Assembly: GCA_964472505.1 (NCBI GenBank)
Contig: CAYYQW010000002.1
Coordinates: 109,166-173,165 of the forward strand
Source: JAYEIA01 sp964472505
Lineage (GTDB): Bacteria > Bacteroidota > Bacteroidia > Bacteroidales > JAADGE01
DNA length: 64,000 nucleotides
Direction of reading: 5' to 3'
The position numbers and the translations under genes are program-made. The notes beneath the pieces were generated by a model. It was not told the DNA's origin and searched no databases. It saw nothing but the letters and a program-made list of their open reading frames with translations. Below are positions 45,943 to 55,320 of the stretch, piece by piece. Positions within the stretch are counted from its first letter, which is position 1. Each line of letters starts with the position of its first letter.

Positions 45943-46734
45943 TTATTTACTTTTAAAAAGCAAATAAGCATCGGGATCAATAACCTGAAATGTAAATGAT
46001 TCGGTAAAGTACAGTTCAACTTCTTTGGTATTATGCGACTGGTATCCGATAGACAGATCCAAACCGGAAGTAATGCGGAAATCTCCGCCTCTCATGGTCA
46101 ATAAAATCGGCTGCTTTATGCATTCCGAAATAATGATTTGTCCTTCCAATATTTTTTCCAGATGCTTTCTGAGCGGATAACCGTCAATCAGTCCGGATAT
46201 TTCCACCCAGGTATCTTTATTGACAACTAAAGCATAAGGCCCTTCCGTTCCTAAGCGTGCCAGTTTACTGACGCCTTCGGCCGTTGCGGCAAGAATATCA
46301 TCCACCTTGCCGGAATAATCGGTATGGTGCTCCGCACTTTTTATTATGCCGGTCAGGTTGGCATCGTCTAAACCGTTATAGATAATATCTTCTTCAAAAG
46401 CGGCCATTTTTTCGGCGGCTTCTTCCAGATTATCCAAATCAATATCTTCGGCACCGCGCTCCAAATTATCCAGCTCCCAAATATTGAGTTTAAACGGAAT
46501 GCGCACTTCAATCATGGGCATTACATTATACAAACCATACTTAACCTCGTTTTTGTCTTCCCGGATATTCAATCGTCCGTCGGTTACGGCAGGAAAATCA
46601 ATACCTTTGGGTCCGGAAAAATCTGAGAATTTGCGTGCCGAAAGCAAGCCGCTGAATTTCTCTTTGGCTGTTTCGTTTATTTCTTCCCAAGCTTTATCTG
46701 AGATTGGGGCAAGTTTTTGTCTTAATAAATCCAT
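45943..46734 (-). CDS. encapsulin nanocompartment shell protein, family 1
   Basis: 263 residues, full length for family 1 encapsulins (HK97-like fold). Visible: N-terminal helix MDLLRQKLAPISDKAWEEI that binds cargo peptide, the SARKFSDFSGPKG region, E-loop near IEVRIPFKLNIWELDN, and the A-domain VVNKDTWVEISG through LEKILEGQII. These assemble as 60-mer (T=1) or larger cages in the cytoplasm. Gene lies 22 bp downstream of its ferritin-like cargo, same operon, with a terminator after it. Role: iron storage or oxidative protection, by analogy. Confidence 0.92.
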   Translation of the reverse strand: MDLLRQKLAPISDKAWEEINETAKEKFSGLLSARKFSDFSGPKGIDFPAVTDGRLNIREDKNEVKYGLYNVMPMIEVRIPFKLNIWELDNLERGAEDIDLDNLEEAAEKMAAFEEDIIYNGLDDANLTGIIKSAEHHTDYSGKVDDILAATAEGVSKLARLGTEGPYALVVNKDTWVEISGLIDGYPLRKHLEKILEGQIIISECIKQPILLTMRGGDFRITSGLDLSIGYQSHNTKEVELYFTESFTFQVIDPDAYLLFKSK

Positions 46735-46756
46735 AATATCTTTGTTTTTTTAAGTT

Positions 46757-47095
46757 CTACTTATCTTTAATTTGTCCGATACCCAGGTCTTTATCCGTAT
46801 CTTCTTCATCATCGTGATGATGTGCAATATCGCCTTCTTTAAAAAGGTTTTCACGCAATTCTTCATCCCATACGGGCATGTTTCTGCGCAGCCATTCTAT
46901 GGCCATACATGCGTGTTCAATTTCTTCGTCTCGATTGTGCTCCAGAACAGCTTTGAGTTCTTCGTCTTGAGTAGTATCAACCCGTTGTTGATACCATGCT
47001 ACGGCTTCAACTTCTTCTTTTAAACTGGTTAAAGCTCGAGTTATATCTCTGGTTTTAGCACTTAATTCTTCTGTCGGCTCATGATAATCTGACAT
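46757..47095 (-). CDS. encapsulated ferritin-like protein (EncFtn) with cargo-loading peptide
   Basis: 112 residues. Two-helix ferritin-like protein; iron ligands by alignment to Rhodospirillum rubrum EncFtn (Glu32, Glu62, His65) are Glu28, Glu58 and His61, within LKEEVEAVAWYQQR and EHNRDEEIEHACM. A His/Asp-rich linker (HHHDDEEDTD) leads to the C-terminal targeting peptide DLGIGQIKDK that docks inside the encapsulin. Acts as a ferroxidase feeding iron mineral into the cage. Promoter with operator-like palindrome upstream. Confidence 0.93.
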   Translation of the reverse strand: MSDYHEPTEELSAKTRDITRALTSLKEEVEAVAWYQQRVDTTQDEELKAVLEHNRDEEIEHACMAIEWLRRNMPVWDEELRENLFKEGDIAHHHDDEEDTDKDLGIGQIKDK

Positions 47096-47131
47096 AGTAT
47101 ATATTTTTATGATTAATAATTATTTATAAAG

Positions 47132-47162
47132 CAAAGATACAAAATACCGCTTTGTATAGCAA
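47132..47162 (-). promoter_or_regulatory. promoter of the EncFtn-encapsulin operon
   Basis: Minus strand: TTG (47160-47162), 20 nt, TATCTTTG (47132-47139), full consensus, about 37 nt before the ATG. The rest of the 355-bp gap to 47451 has no gene that I can support. Confidence 0.7.
47137..47157. promoter_or_regulatory. operator-like palindrome in the EncFtn promoter
   Basis: ATACAAA (47137-47143), 7-nt spacer, TTTGTAT (47151-47157): perfect arms lying between the -33 and -7 boxes and overlapping the -7. A repressor bound here would block RNA polymerase. Fur or PerR type is possible but the sequence is not a clear match. Confidence 0.5.
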
Positions 47163-47450
47163 ATATTAGATGTGAAAAAAGCTTAAGAAATTCATAAATT
47201 AGTATAAATCTTGTGTTTAACCATTCACTGATTAATCCTTATGAATAAAATTGGAATATTCTAATTCGAATAAACTCAACTAAAATCCGGTTCAATTGAA
47301 TATCAAAATGTTATAATAAACTTCAATCTGTGCAAAAAAATAATGCCTATTATTAATTGCAAAACAAATATGCCCTACAATTTATCTCATCTTCATCCGA
47401 GAAGAAAACAGTCATTTCCAAGTCCGAAAAAATTATTCGAAAACGGATGC

Positions 47451-47780
47451 TTAGTTACGGCCGGGGAAACTTTCAACAAATTGAACGGTGAAATCCGGGA
47501 AGCTGTCCACAAACTTAACGGTAAAATCGGGAAAACTCTCTACAAACTTCCACTCTCCGCAATTGTCGGGAAAACTACTGACTTTCTTGACCTTTAAATC
47601 CGGAAAAGAACTGACAATCTTAACGGTAAAATCCGGAAAACTTTCTACAATTTTCACATTTCCGTATAAAGGAATGCCCTCGTATGAGCAATCTTCAGCC
47701 ACAGGGTTTTGAGCTGAAGCAAAGCCTGACAATAAGAATTGAATCAAAAGAAAAAGACTTAATTGCTGCAATGTTTTCAT
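47451..47780 (-). CDS. small secreted FPDF-repeat protein
   Basis: 109 residues. Signal peptide (ends FASAQ), a short linker with Cys31, then six tandem 11-residue units of the form V-K-x-V-x-S-F-P-D-F-T (third unit interrupted by NCGEW). The alternating pattern suggests a short beta-solenoid or beta-stack with one face rich in Phe and Val. Similar repeat proteins occur in other bacteria but I know of no assigned function. Monocistronic in appearance, 78 bp downstream of the pirin gene on the same strand. Confidence 0.7.
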   Translation of the reverse strand: MKTLQQLSLFLLIQFLLSGFASAQNPVAEDCSYEGIPLYGNVKIVESFPDFTVKIVSSFPDLKVKKVSSFPDNCGEWKFVESFPDFTVKFVDSFPDFTVQFVESFPGRN

Positions 47781-47857
47781 AATCTGAGAATTTATGTTTG
47801 GGTAAAATACTACAAATATTCAGCCGGACGGAACACCAAGCATCAAATGCAATCCTT

Positions 47858-48883
47858 TTATTTCGTATTCGGGCTGTCTTCCGTTCCGTCAGCATATTTA
47901 GCAAACCGTCTGATTTCAGAGCCGTGTACCTTATCGTATGAATCCCATGGCCATCCGCCGAATTGTGTTTCTCGGTAATCGGAAAAAGCTTGTCGTATTT
48001 CATCTACAGTGTTCATCACAAAAGGACCGTGCTGCTGAACCGGTTCATTAATCGGTTTTCCCTGCAATAAAAGCAAAAAAGCATCTTCCGGTCCATTTTC
48101 AATATCTAACTGTTGCTCGGGTGCTAACTCAGCTGAATGATAGGGTGCAATATTTACTCCTCCTACTTTCACCGAATTCCCTTGATAAAAATAAATCGTA
48201 CGACTGTTGTCCGGCTCTGTCGGCGGAATGGTCCATTTTGCATGCGCTTTCATTTTTATAAGCCAAATGCCCACATTATTCTCCGGTTTTGCAGCCCATG
48301 AAGCAGGTGCCGGAGGGGCTGCCGAATGGTCTCCGAGTTTTCCTGCTATAAGTCGGATTTCCGTCGCTCGACCGTTTTTATCTTTTTCGCTAAGCGTTGG
48401 AATTTCTTCATTCCAAAGCATGGTGTAATGAGCTGCTGTGAATTTATCTTTTTTTGGCAGATTTAACCATATTTGGAATAATTCCAAGGGGTTTTCTGCA
48501 TTTTTGTTCAATAGCGGAAACATTTCGGCATGTTGCAAACCGGCACCGGCTGTCATCCATTGTACATCACCGTTTCCGTAACGACCATATGCGCCGTGAG
48601 AATCGGAATGATCAACAAATCCGTCCAATACCACGGTAACTGTTTCAAAACCTCGATGCGGATGTGTCGGAAAACCGGGTATTTTTTCACCGTGATACAT
48701 TCGCCAACCGTCTTTAAGTGTGAAATCCTGACCGAGGTTTCGTCCTTCCAAAGAAGCATTAGGGCCTAACATATCATTGCCTGCCGGGTATTTATCAAGG
48801 TGATGAACGCAAAACAAAAACGGATCAGCAGTTTGCCGGGTAAAGCCCAAAGGTTTAATATTATACACATATTTATTATACAT
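47858..48883 (-). CDS. pirin family protein
   Basis: 341 residues, bicupin. The N-terminal cupin has the metal-binding pattern HPHRGFETV and HSDSHG, GDVQWMTAGAGLQHAEMF, and the C-terminal cupin is the pirin-specific domain. Bacterial pirins are metal-dependent quercetinase-like enzymes or regulators; activity here is open. Separated from the nqr operon upstream by a very strong terminator. Confidence 0.88.
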   Translation of the reverse strand: MYNKYVYNIKPLGFTRQTADPFLFCVHHLDKYPAGNDMLGPNASLEGRNLGQDFTLKDGWRMYHGEKIPGFPTHPHRGFETVTVVLDGFVDHSDSHGAYGRYGNGDVQWMTAGAGLQHAEMFPLLNKNAENPLELFQIWLNLPKKDKFTAAHYTMLWNEEIPTLSEKDKNGRATEIRLIAGKLGDHSAAPPAPASWAAKPENNVGIWLIKMKAHAKWTIPPTEPDNSRTIYFYQGNSVKVGGVNIAPYHSAELAPEQQLDIENGPEDAFLLLLQGKPINEPVQQHGPFVMNTVDEIRQAFSDYRETQFGGWPWDSYDKVHGSEIRRFAKYADGTEDSPNTK

Positions 48884-48940
48884 ATCGGAATGGTTCAGAA
48901 GTTATAAACTCTTGTTGTTCAAATATACGGAAAATAAACA

Positions 48941-48989
48941 ATATAAACAGCAAAAGCCGCTTTTTCAAAGCGGCTTTTGCTGTTTATAT
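48941..48989 (-). terminator. Rho-independent terminator of the nqr operon
   Basis: Perfect 23-bp stem (48941-48963 with 48967-48989) around a 3-nt loop, GC-rich core AAAGCGGCTTTTGCTG. It is 17 bp past the nqrF stop, the longest perfect hairpin seen in the window. Confidence 0.9.
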
Positions 48990-49006
48990 TAGACTGCTTA
49001 TCTTAT

Positions 49007-50278
49007 CTAAGCACCGAAATCGTCAAATGCAATCATTTCCTCCGGTACTCCGAGCTCCCAAAGCATTTTTTGAATGGCATCGTTCATCATGGGCGGGCCG
49101 CATAGGTAATATTCAATATCTTCAGGTTCATCGTGGTTTTTAAGATACATATCATAAATAACCGTGTGAATGAAACCGGTGGGTCCGTCCCAATTGTCGT
49201 CCGGTAAAGGCTCAGATAAAGCCAGTTGCCACTCAAAATTATCGTTCTTTTTTTCAATTTCGTCAAATTCTTCGGCATAGAATACTTCTCTCAATGAACG
49301 TGCGCCGTACCAGAATGTGGCTTTACGGTCGGTTCCTTTGGTTTTGAATAAATCAAAAATATGCGAACGCATGGGCGCCATACCGGCACCACCACCGATA
49401 AACATCATTTCTCGGTCGGTATCTTTTATAAAGAATTCTCCGTAAGGCCCTGAAAGGGTAACTTTGTCGCCGGGTTTTCGTGAGAATATATAACTTGAAC
49501 AAATACCGGGATTAACATCCATGAATTTACCTTTTTTTCTGTCCCAAGGTGGTGTAGCAATACGAATATTCAGCATTACAATATTACCTTCGGCCGGGTG
49601 ATTGGCCATGGAATAGGCTCTGAAAGTCTCTTCCGGGTTTTTCATTTTCAGATCCCACATATTGAAATTGTCCCAGTCTTCTTTATATTCATCTTCCACC
49701 TCAATATCTTTTGCATAATCAACGGTTATTTTAGGAACGTCAATTTGCACATAACCGCCGGATTTGAAATCAAGATTTTCTCCTTCGGGCAATTTTACAA
49801 TAAACTCTTTAATAAAGGTTGCAACATTTTTATTGGAAACAACTTCGCATTCCCATTTTTGAATACCGAGTATTTCCTCCGGGATTTCAATTTCCATTTC
49901 TTCTTTCACCTTCATCTGGCAGGCTAAACGCTTTCCTTCCTTTTGTTCTTTTCTGCTGAAAAACGGTTTTTCGGTGGGTAATATTTCGCCGCCGCCTTCT
50001 TTGACAGTTACCTCACACATACCGCAGGTTCCGCCGCCTCCGCAGGCAGACGGCAGCAGAATGTCTTGGTTTTGCAGCGTATTTAAAAGCGTAATGCCCG
50101 GGTTTACGGTGTATTGATGATCTTCGTCATCGTTAATATTCAATTCCACTTCGCCGGAAGGAAGAAGTTTTGCTTTTGCTATGAGCAAAATGATAACCAA
50201 CAGTATAATAAGCAAGAGAAAAGCTGCTGTACTTACTAACAATACGGTTGAAATCGGTTGTGCGTCCAGTAAAATCAT
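49007..50278 (-). CDS. nqrF: Na+-translocating NADH:quinone reductase subunit F
   Basis: 423 residues. NADH entry subunit. One N-terminal membrane helix (about 12-34), a plant-type [2Fe-2S] domain (Cys79, Cys85, Cys88, Cys120), an FAD domain with RAYSMAN and an NADH domain with GGGAGMAPMRS and YLCGPPMM. Electrons pass from FAD to the 2Fe-2S centre and into NqrC/NqrB. Last gene of the operon, 40 bp after nqrE. Confidence 0.96.
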   Translation of the reverse strand: MILLDAQPISTVLLVSTAAFLLLIILLVIILLIAKAKLLPSGEVELNINDDEDHQYTVNPGITLLNTLQNQDILLPSACGGGGTCGMCEVTVKEGGGEILPTEKPFFSRKEQKEGKRLACQMKVKEEMEIEIPEEILGIQKWECEVVSNKNVATFIKEFIVKLPEGENLDFKSGGYVQIDVPKITVDYAKDIEVEDEYKEDWDNFNMWDLKMKNPEETFRAYSMANHPAEGNIVMLNIRIATPPWDRKKGKFMDVNPGICSSYIFSRKPGDKVTLSGPYGEFFIKDTDREMMFIGGGAGMAPMRSHIFDLFKTKGTDRKATFWYGARSLREVFYAEEFDEIEKKNDNFEWQLALSEPLPDDNWDGPTGFIHTVIYDMYLKNHDEPEDIEYYLCGPPMMNDAIQKMLWELGVPEEMIAFDDFGA

Positions 50279-50318
50279 TAGTCTGTATTTGAGTTCTGTG
50301 TATAAATTCTGTTAATTA

Positions 50319-50939
50319 TTAAAATTTAATTCCCATAAAGGTCATAAATGCTATACTCATAAGCCCGGTTGCAATAAAAGTTATTCCGAGGCCTCGCAAG
50401 GGTGCAGGAATATCGGAATATCGTATTTTTTCTCGCACGGCGGCTATACCAATAATGGCTACGAAGAATCCGATTCCGGAACCGATTCCGAAAATAGTGG
50501 CTTCTCCAATATTTGCATAAGCACGCTCCTGCATGAACAAGGAACCACCAAGAATCGCACAGTTTACGGCTATAAGCGGCAAAAATATACCAAGTGAAGA
50601 GTACAGAGTGGGAGCAAATTTCTCAACTACCATCTCAACTAACTGCACCATGGATGCAATTACGGCAATAAACATAATGAAGGTAAGGAAGCCCAGATCT
50701 ATTCCGGCTGCCTTATCCCCAAGAAGCCAAGTAAGCGCACCTTTACTGAGAATATAGTTTTCCAACAAATAGTTTACGGGGACGGTTATACCGAGTACGA
50801 ATACAACGGCTATACCTAAGCCCGTGGCAGTTTTTAGCGTTTTTGATACAGCCAGGTACGAACACATACCCAAGAAATAGGCAAAAACTACGTTGTCCAC
50901 AAAAATAGACTTTACGAAAATATTTATATATTCTTGCAT
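50319..50939 (-). CDS. nqrE: Na+-translocating NADH:quinone reductase subunit E
   Basis: 206 residues, six membrane helices. Homologous to NqrD in inverted topology. The intramembrane cluster ligand Cys26 lies in GMCSYLAVSK, with a second conserved Cys in NCAILGGS. Part of the membrane core that couples electron flow to sodium export. 52 bp after nqrD. Confidence 0.96.
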   Translation of the reverse strand: MQEYINIFVKSIFVDNVVFAYFLGMCSYLAVSKTLKTATGLGIAVVFVLGITVPVNYLLENYILSKGALTWLLGDKAAGIDLGFLTFIMFIAVIASMVQLVEMVVEKFAPTLYSSLGIFLPLIAVNCAILGGSLFMQERAYANIGEATIFGIGSGIGFFVAIIGIAAVREKIRYSDIPAPLRGLGITFIATGLMSIAFMTFMGIKF

Positions 50940-50991
50940 GTTTTATAAGTTTTCAATTTGAAACAAGTTCAATGTTTTAATTCTCAGTTTT

Positions 50992-51612
50992 TTAATTTTC
51001 TTCAATCAGTTCACGTGTTCTGGCTCGTTGGACCCATATAATGATTCCCACGACAATTAAAGCCATTGGCGGTAAAATCATGAGACCGTTGTCAGCATAT
51101 CCGAAATCATAAACGGCTTCGGGAATAATACGCAGGCCGTATAATTCACCGGAACCAAACAGCTCTCTGAAAAATGCCACAATGATTAATATTACAGCAT
51201 AACCGGCTGCGTTACCAATTCCGTCAAGGAATGAGGGCCAAGGTTTATTACCGAGTGCGAAAGCTTCCAGGCGTCCCAGAATGATACAGTTCGTAATAAT
51301 TAGGCCAACAAATACGGAAAGCTGTTTACTTACATCATAAAGGTATGCTTTTAATACTTGGTCAACCAATACAACCAGAGAAGCAATTACCATAAGTTGG
51401 ACTATAATACGGATTCTGGAAGGGATGGTATTGCGCAAAAGTGAAATAATTACATTGGCAAAGGCCAGAACAAACATTACCGCCACAGACATTACTATGG
51501 CCGGTTCTAACTTAACGGTAATGGCCAGTGCTGAACAAATACCAAGAACCTGAACGGTAATCGGATTGTCAACGTTTATCGGATTTGTGAGTAATTTTTT
51601 ATTTTTTCCCAT
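50992..51612 (-). CDS. nqrD: Na+-translocating NADH:quinone reductase subunit D
   Basis: 206 residues, six membrane helices. Conserved GICSALAITVKL and TNCIILGRLEAFA carry the two Cys that, with NqrE, hold the intramembrane iron-sulfur centre. 33 bp after nqrC. Confidence 0.96.
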   Translation of the reverse strand: MGKNKKLLTNPINVDNPITVQVLGICSALAITVKLEPAIVMSVAVMFVLAFANVIISLLRNTIPSRIRIIVQLMVIASLVVLVDQVLKAYLYDVSKQLSVFVGLIITNCIILGRLEAFALGNKPWPSFLDGIGNAAGYAVILIIVAFFRELFGSGELYGLRIIPEAVYDFGYADNGLMILPPMALIVVGIIIWVQRARTRELIEEN

Positions 51613-51645
51613 GTCTTGATACTTAATATTTTATTAGCCTGTTAG

Positions 51646-52401
51646 TTATTTACGATTCTGTTTCAAATATTCTTCATAAGCATAAAGCCAGTCGGTTTTA
51701 AACATAGCTTCTATTCCGTTACTTGTAATTGTACCGCCGGAAATCCCATCCACTCCGTGCTTTGTATCGCCGGCTGCTTCAGCAGCACCTTTGCCGCCTT
51801 TGTAAACTGTTATGGATATCAAACGATCGCCGTCGAACAGCTTTCGGCCTTTGAACTGATCCTCGAAAAACGGTTGATTTATTTCGGCGCCCAGTCCGGG
51901 AGTTTCACCTTGGTGGTCAAATACGGCTCCGAAAATGGTGTTGTAGTCCTCATCTAAGGCGATATAGCCCCAAACCGGACCCCACAAGCCGTTTCCACGC
52001 AATGGAAGGATGGTCTTTTTTTCGCCATTGTCTAATTCAGCTTTATATACAGGTAATCTACGGTTTTCGTAGCCGGTTTTACGAATTTCAGTTTTCAAAT
52101 TAATATTAAAAACTTCAGTTTCTTCTGCCTCATTTTTCCCCTCAATAAGGACTTCTCCGTCGGCTCCTACGGCGTATTGCTTAACGATGTACTTATCATA
52201 AAGCTCCTCAATATTTCCTTCTTGAATTTCTTCTTCCGACAATATGGTTTGAAGGAGGTTTTGCATTTTTTCGGTACGTACATTTTTGTCTTGTGCGGGT
52301 TGCAACTTCATGGCCGCAAAAGTAAGTCCGAAAGCTACAATTATCACCATAACCGAAGCGTATAAGAATGTATATAAGTTACCGTTTGTATTAATTTTCA
52401 T
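51646..52401 (-). CDS. nqrC: Na+-translocating NADH:quinone reductase subunit C
   Basis: 251 residues. One N-terminal membrane helix and a periplasmic FMN domain. The covalent FMN site is Thr224 in SGGTITSNG (SGAT in Vibrio; here SGGT), which must be flavinylated by ApbE, not encoded in this window. 39 bp after nqrB. Confidence 0.95.
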   Translation of the reverse strand: MKINTNGNLYTFLYASVMVIIVAFGLTFAAMKLQPAQDKNVRTEKMQNLLQTILSEEEIQEGNIEELYDKYIVKQYAVGADGEVLIEGKNEAEETEVFNINLKTEIRKTGYENRRLPVYKAELDNGEKKTILPLRGNGLWGPVWGYIALDEDYNTIFGAVFDHQGETPGLGAEINQPFFEDQFKGRKLFDGDRLISITVYKGGKGAAEAAGDTKHGVDGISGGTITSNGIEAMFKTDWLYAYEEYLKQNRK

Positions 52402-52440
52402 TGTATTAAATTTAAGAAAATTAGTATTTTGAATTTTAAT

Positions 52441-53688
52441 TTAAGCTTTTGCTACGGCTCGTTTTAGACGTTTTTTGATGTTTCCCTGAATTATGTAATG
52501 ATCAATCAAGGGTGAAAATACGTTCATCAACAATATGGCCAACATCATTCCTTCCGGGTAGGCCGGGTTCAGCACACGGACCAAGACTGCCAGTACTCCA
52601 ATGAGAAAACCGTAAATCCATTTCCCGCGGGTAGTTTGCGAAGCAGTTACCGGATCAGTAGCCATGAATACGGCACCAAAGGCAAATCCGCCCACTACCA
52701 AATGATAATAAAAGGGCATATCCATATAAGGATTAGCACCTATAAGATTCATCAGACCGCCCATTACGGCACCACCAACAAATACGGATAACATAATGCG
52801 CCATGAACCAACTCCGGTGTACAGCAGAATTGCAGCTCCTATTAATATCATAAGAACGGAAGTTTCACCGACAGAACCGGGAATCCAACCCATAAAGGCA
52901 TCCCAAAAAGAAGGTATATGATCAATGGTATTTGATAATTGCGTTTGTAATTGTTCTGCCAATTTTGTATCTCCCAAAGCTTTAGCTTTTTCGATATTAT
53001 TGGACAAATCAACAGTAGCAGCCATATCGGCCAAAGGAGTGGCACCGGAAAAACCGTCGGCTACACCTTCGCCTTTTTCAAGGCCGCCAATCCAAATTTT
53101 ATCACCTGACATTTTTGAAGGATAGGCAAAAAACAGGAATGCCCTTGCCAAAAGTGCCGGATTTACGATATTCATTCCCGTTCCTCCGAATGCCTCTTTA
53201 CCAATAAGTACGGCAAAAATAGTAGCAACAGCCACCATCCAAAGCGGAATATCAATGGGAACAATTAGGGGAATGAGCATACCCGAAACTAAGAAACCTT
53301 CTTCAATTTCCTTGTTTCTGAGATAAACAAATACAAACTCAGTACCCAAGCCTGCAATATATGAGACCAATATTATGGGCAGAATACGAATGAATCCGTA
53401 CCAAAATTTTTCTAAAAATTCGGCTGTTTCGCCTTGCGAGAGAAAATGCTGATGCCCTGCATTCCACATACCGAACAAAAGTGCGGGTATTAAGGCTATT
53501 ACAACTACACTCATAAGCCTTTTGGAGTCCATGGCATCACGAATGTGTGCGCCTTTTGACGGGGTTGTTTTGCCGGGCACTACCAAGAAAGTTTCAAAAC
53601 TTTCAAAAACTCCCTGAAAACGTTCGTACTTACCGCCTTTCTCAAAATTAGGCTTAACTTTCTCAATGTATCTTTTTAATCCTTTCAT
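52441..53688 (-). CDS. nqrB: Na+-translocating NADH:quinone reductase subunit B
   Basis: 415 residues, about ten membrane helices. Covalent FMN attachment Thr in DGFSGATPLA; also binds riboflavin and forms the sodium channel. Slightly longer N-terminus than in Vibrio. 45 bp after nqrA. Confidence 0.96.
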   Translation of the reverse strand: MKGLKRYIEKVKPNFEKGGKYERFQGVFESFETFLVVPGKTTPSKGAHIRDAMDSKRLMSVVVIALIPALLFGMWNAGHQHFLSQGETAEFLEKFWYGFIRILPIILVSYIAGLGTEFVFVYLRNKEIEEGFLVSGMLIPLIVPIDIPLWMVAVATIFAVLIGKEAFGGTGMNIVNPALLARAFLFFAYPSKMSGDKIWIGGLEKGEGVADGFSGATPLADMAATVDLSNNIEKAKALGDTKLAEQLQTQLSNTIDHIPSFWDAFMGWIPGSVGETSVLMILIGAAILLYTGVGSWRIMLSVFVGGAVMGGLMNLIGANPYMDMPFYYHLVVGGFAFGAVFMATDPVTASQTTRGKWIYGFLIGVLAVLVRVLNPAYPEGMMLAILLMNVFSPLIDHYIIQGNIKKRLKRAVAKA

Positions 53689-53733
53689 TAGAATACGATT
53701 ATGACTGTTTTTCGGTTATACTGAAAAATAAAA

Positions 53734-55086
53734 TTATCCGAGTTCTTTTATCATGAACTCAAAGCCTTCTCTAATCATTTTTTGCATTTCTATTTTTGAG
53801 CTGTTTACTACTTCACACAGGGCAAAGTCTTCTTCAGCTACTTCATAGATTCCCAACTGCTCAAGCTGGTCAAGGTCTTGATATTTTACGGCTTTCAATA
53901 ATTGCATGGGATATATATCCATTGGGAATACTTTCTCTATCTCACCCGTTTGAATAAAAGGCCGCTTCATACCGTGCAATTTTGTAGTTATAACACGTTC
54001 TTTTTTAGGGTTAAGCCAAGTAAAAAATGCCCGTGAGACACTGAACTTATCTAATCCCGGCATGGCCCAGCCGAACACTTCTCCTTCATTTCCTTCAGGA
54101 ATAGCGGTTAATTGATAATCATAAAAACCGAGATAGCCGCTACGATTCACTTTTTCTCCGCTGAGTACATTTCCTGAAATATAACGTATATCGCTTTCAT
54201 TACCGGAAGGTTTTTCGGTGAACGATTTTATTTCGGCGCCTTGTATTATTTTGAAATAAGCCGGTTTTTCTATTTCGGAACCCGTTACGGCCACAATGCG
54301 TGATGCATCATATTTTCCTTCCATGAACAATCGTCCGATTGACACCACATCCGGAGCGGAAAGTGTCCAAACGATTTCATTAATATTCACCGGTTTTACT
54401 TTATTGATTTGTACGCCTACATTTCCTGCCGGATGCGGACCGTCGAATTCGTATTTTTCAACACCTGCGGTATTGGCAAAAATATTTGTAGGACTGTTAG
54501 CTTTTAATCCGAGGTAAACATTTCCTTTGGTTAATTTTCGCAAAGCATTTATGCCGGTTTGAAAAGCTTCAAAGTCCTCTTTTACAGTCAATTCATAATC
54601 CGGTGCCAATGGCGCCGAATCGAATGTTGTAATAAAAATATCACGCGGTGTCTTTTCGGTATCCGCTATAATATTAAAAGGTCGCTGGCGTATGTATGGC
54701 CAACAACCGCTTTTGAGTAAATTTTCTTTAATTTCTTCCGGGGAAAGGCTCTCAGGATCTGCTTTTGTAAACTCGACATAATCAATCTCCTTATCCGGCT
54801 CAATTACAAATTCTAAAATTTTTCTTCTGAAGCCTCTGTTAACAGCCGATAGTTTTCCGCTTACCGGTGCTGTAAAAACCACTTCCGGACGATACTTATC
54901 GTAGAAAAGTGTATCTCCGGCTTTTACAACCGTACCGGCTTTTGCATGTACCTTAGGAGTTAATCCGGCAAAATCGGTGGGTTTAACGGCATAGGTTTGG
55001 CTGCGGTTTGCAATATTCACATGTTTTTCGGCTTTTCCTTTCATTGCAATGTCCAAGCCCTTCTTAATTTTTATAACTTTTGCCAT
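53734..55086 (-). CDS. nqrA: Na+-translocating NADH:quinone reductase subunit A
   Basis: About 450 residues, cytoplasmic quinone-site subunit without membrane helices. Start placed at the ATG at 55086 (MAKVIKIKKGLDI), which matches the family N-terminus and has GGAAAG-like Shine-Dalgarno bases (GGAAAG) just upstream; the ATG at 55098 adds MESA. First gene of a complete nqrABCDEF operon: the pump oxidises NADH, reduces quinone and exports Na+ as the main respiratory coupling step. Typical of marine and gut Bacteroidota. Confidence 0.95.
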   Translation of the reverse strand: MAKVIKIKKGLDIAMKGKAEKHVNIANRSQTYAVKPTDFAGLTPKVHAKAGTVVKAGDTLFYDKYRPEVVFTAPVSGKLSAVNRGFRRKILEFVIEPDKEIDYVEFTKADPESLSPEEIKENLLKSGCWPYIRQRPFNIIADTEKTPRDIFITTFDSAPLAPDYELTVKEDFEAFQTGINALRKLTKGNVYLGLKANSPTNIFANTAGVEKYEFDGPHPAGNVGVQINKVKPVNINEIVWTLSAPDVVSIGRLFMEGKYDASRIVAVTGSEIEKPAYFKIIQGAEIKSFTEKPSGNESDIRYISGNVLSGEKVNRSGYLGFYDYQLTAIPEGNEGEVFGWAMPGLDKFSVSRAFFTWLNPKKERVITTKLHGMKRPFIQTGEIEKVFPMDIYPMQLLKAVKYQDLDQLEQLGIYEVAEEDFALCEVVNSSKIEMQKMIREGFEFMIKELG

Positions 55087-55114
55087 AGCACTTTCCAATA
55101 TTAGAATTTTTGCA

Positions 55115-55144
55115 CAAATTTAGAAAAAAATGAAAAACTCACAA
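55115..55144 (-). promoter_or_regulatory. promoter of the nqr operon
   Basis: Minus strand: TTG (55142-55144), exactly 19 nt, TAAATTTG (55115-55122), full Bacteroidota consensus. The predicted start site lies about 20-25 nt before the preferred nqrA ATG. Confidence 0.75.
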
Positions 55145-55320
55145 TTTTTGTTAATCTTATGAAAACAAATGTATTCATCTTTATATGTTGATTTTAAGAA
55201 CTATAGGTTCAAAACGATATTTTTAAGCATGCTGTAGAACAGATATAAAAACACAATACTATTGAAAAATAATTTTTAGAAATCTGTATAAGGTTCATTT
55301 GCTCAAATATTTAACACAAA

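Noticed and set aside
47343..47597. 84-residue plus-strand open frame over the FPDF repeat gene
   Set aside because: Antisense reflection of the repeats; the minus-strand frame has a clean signal peptide.
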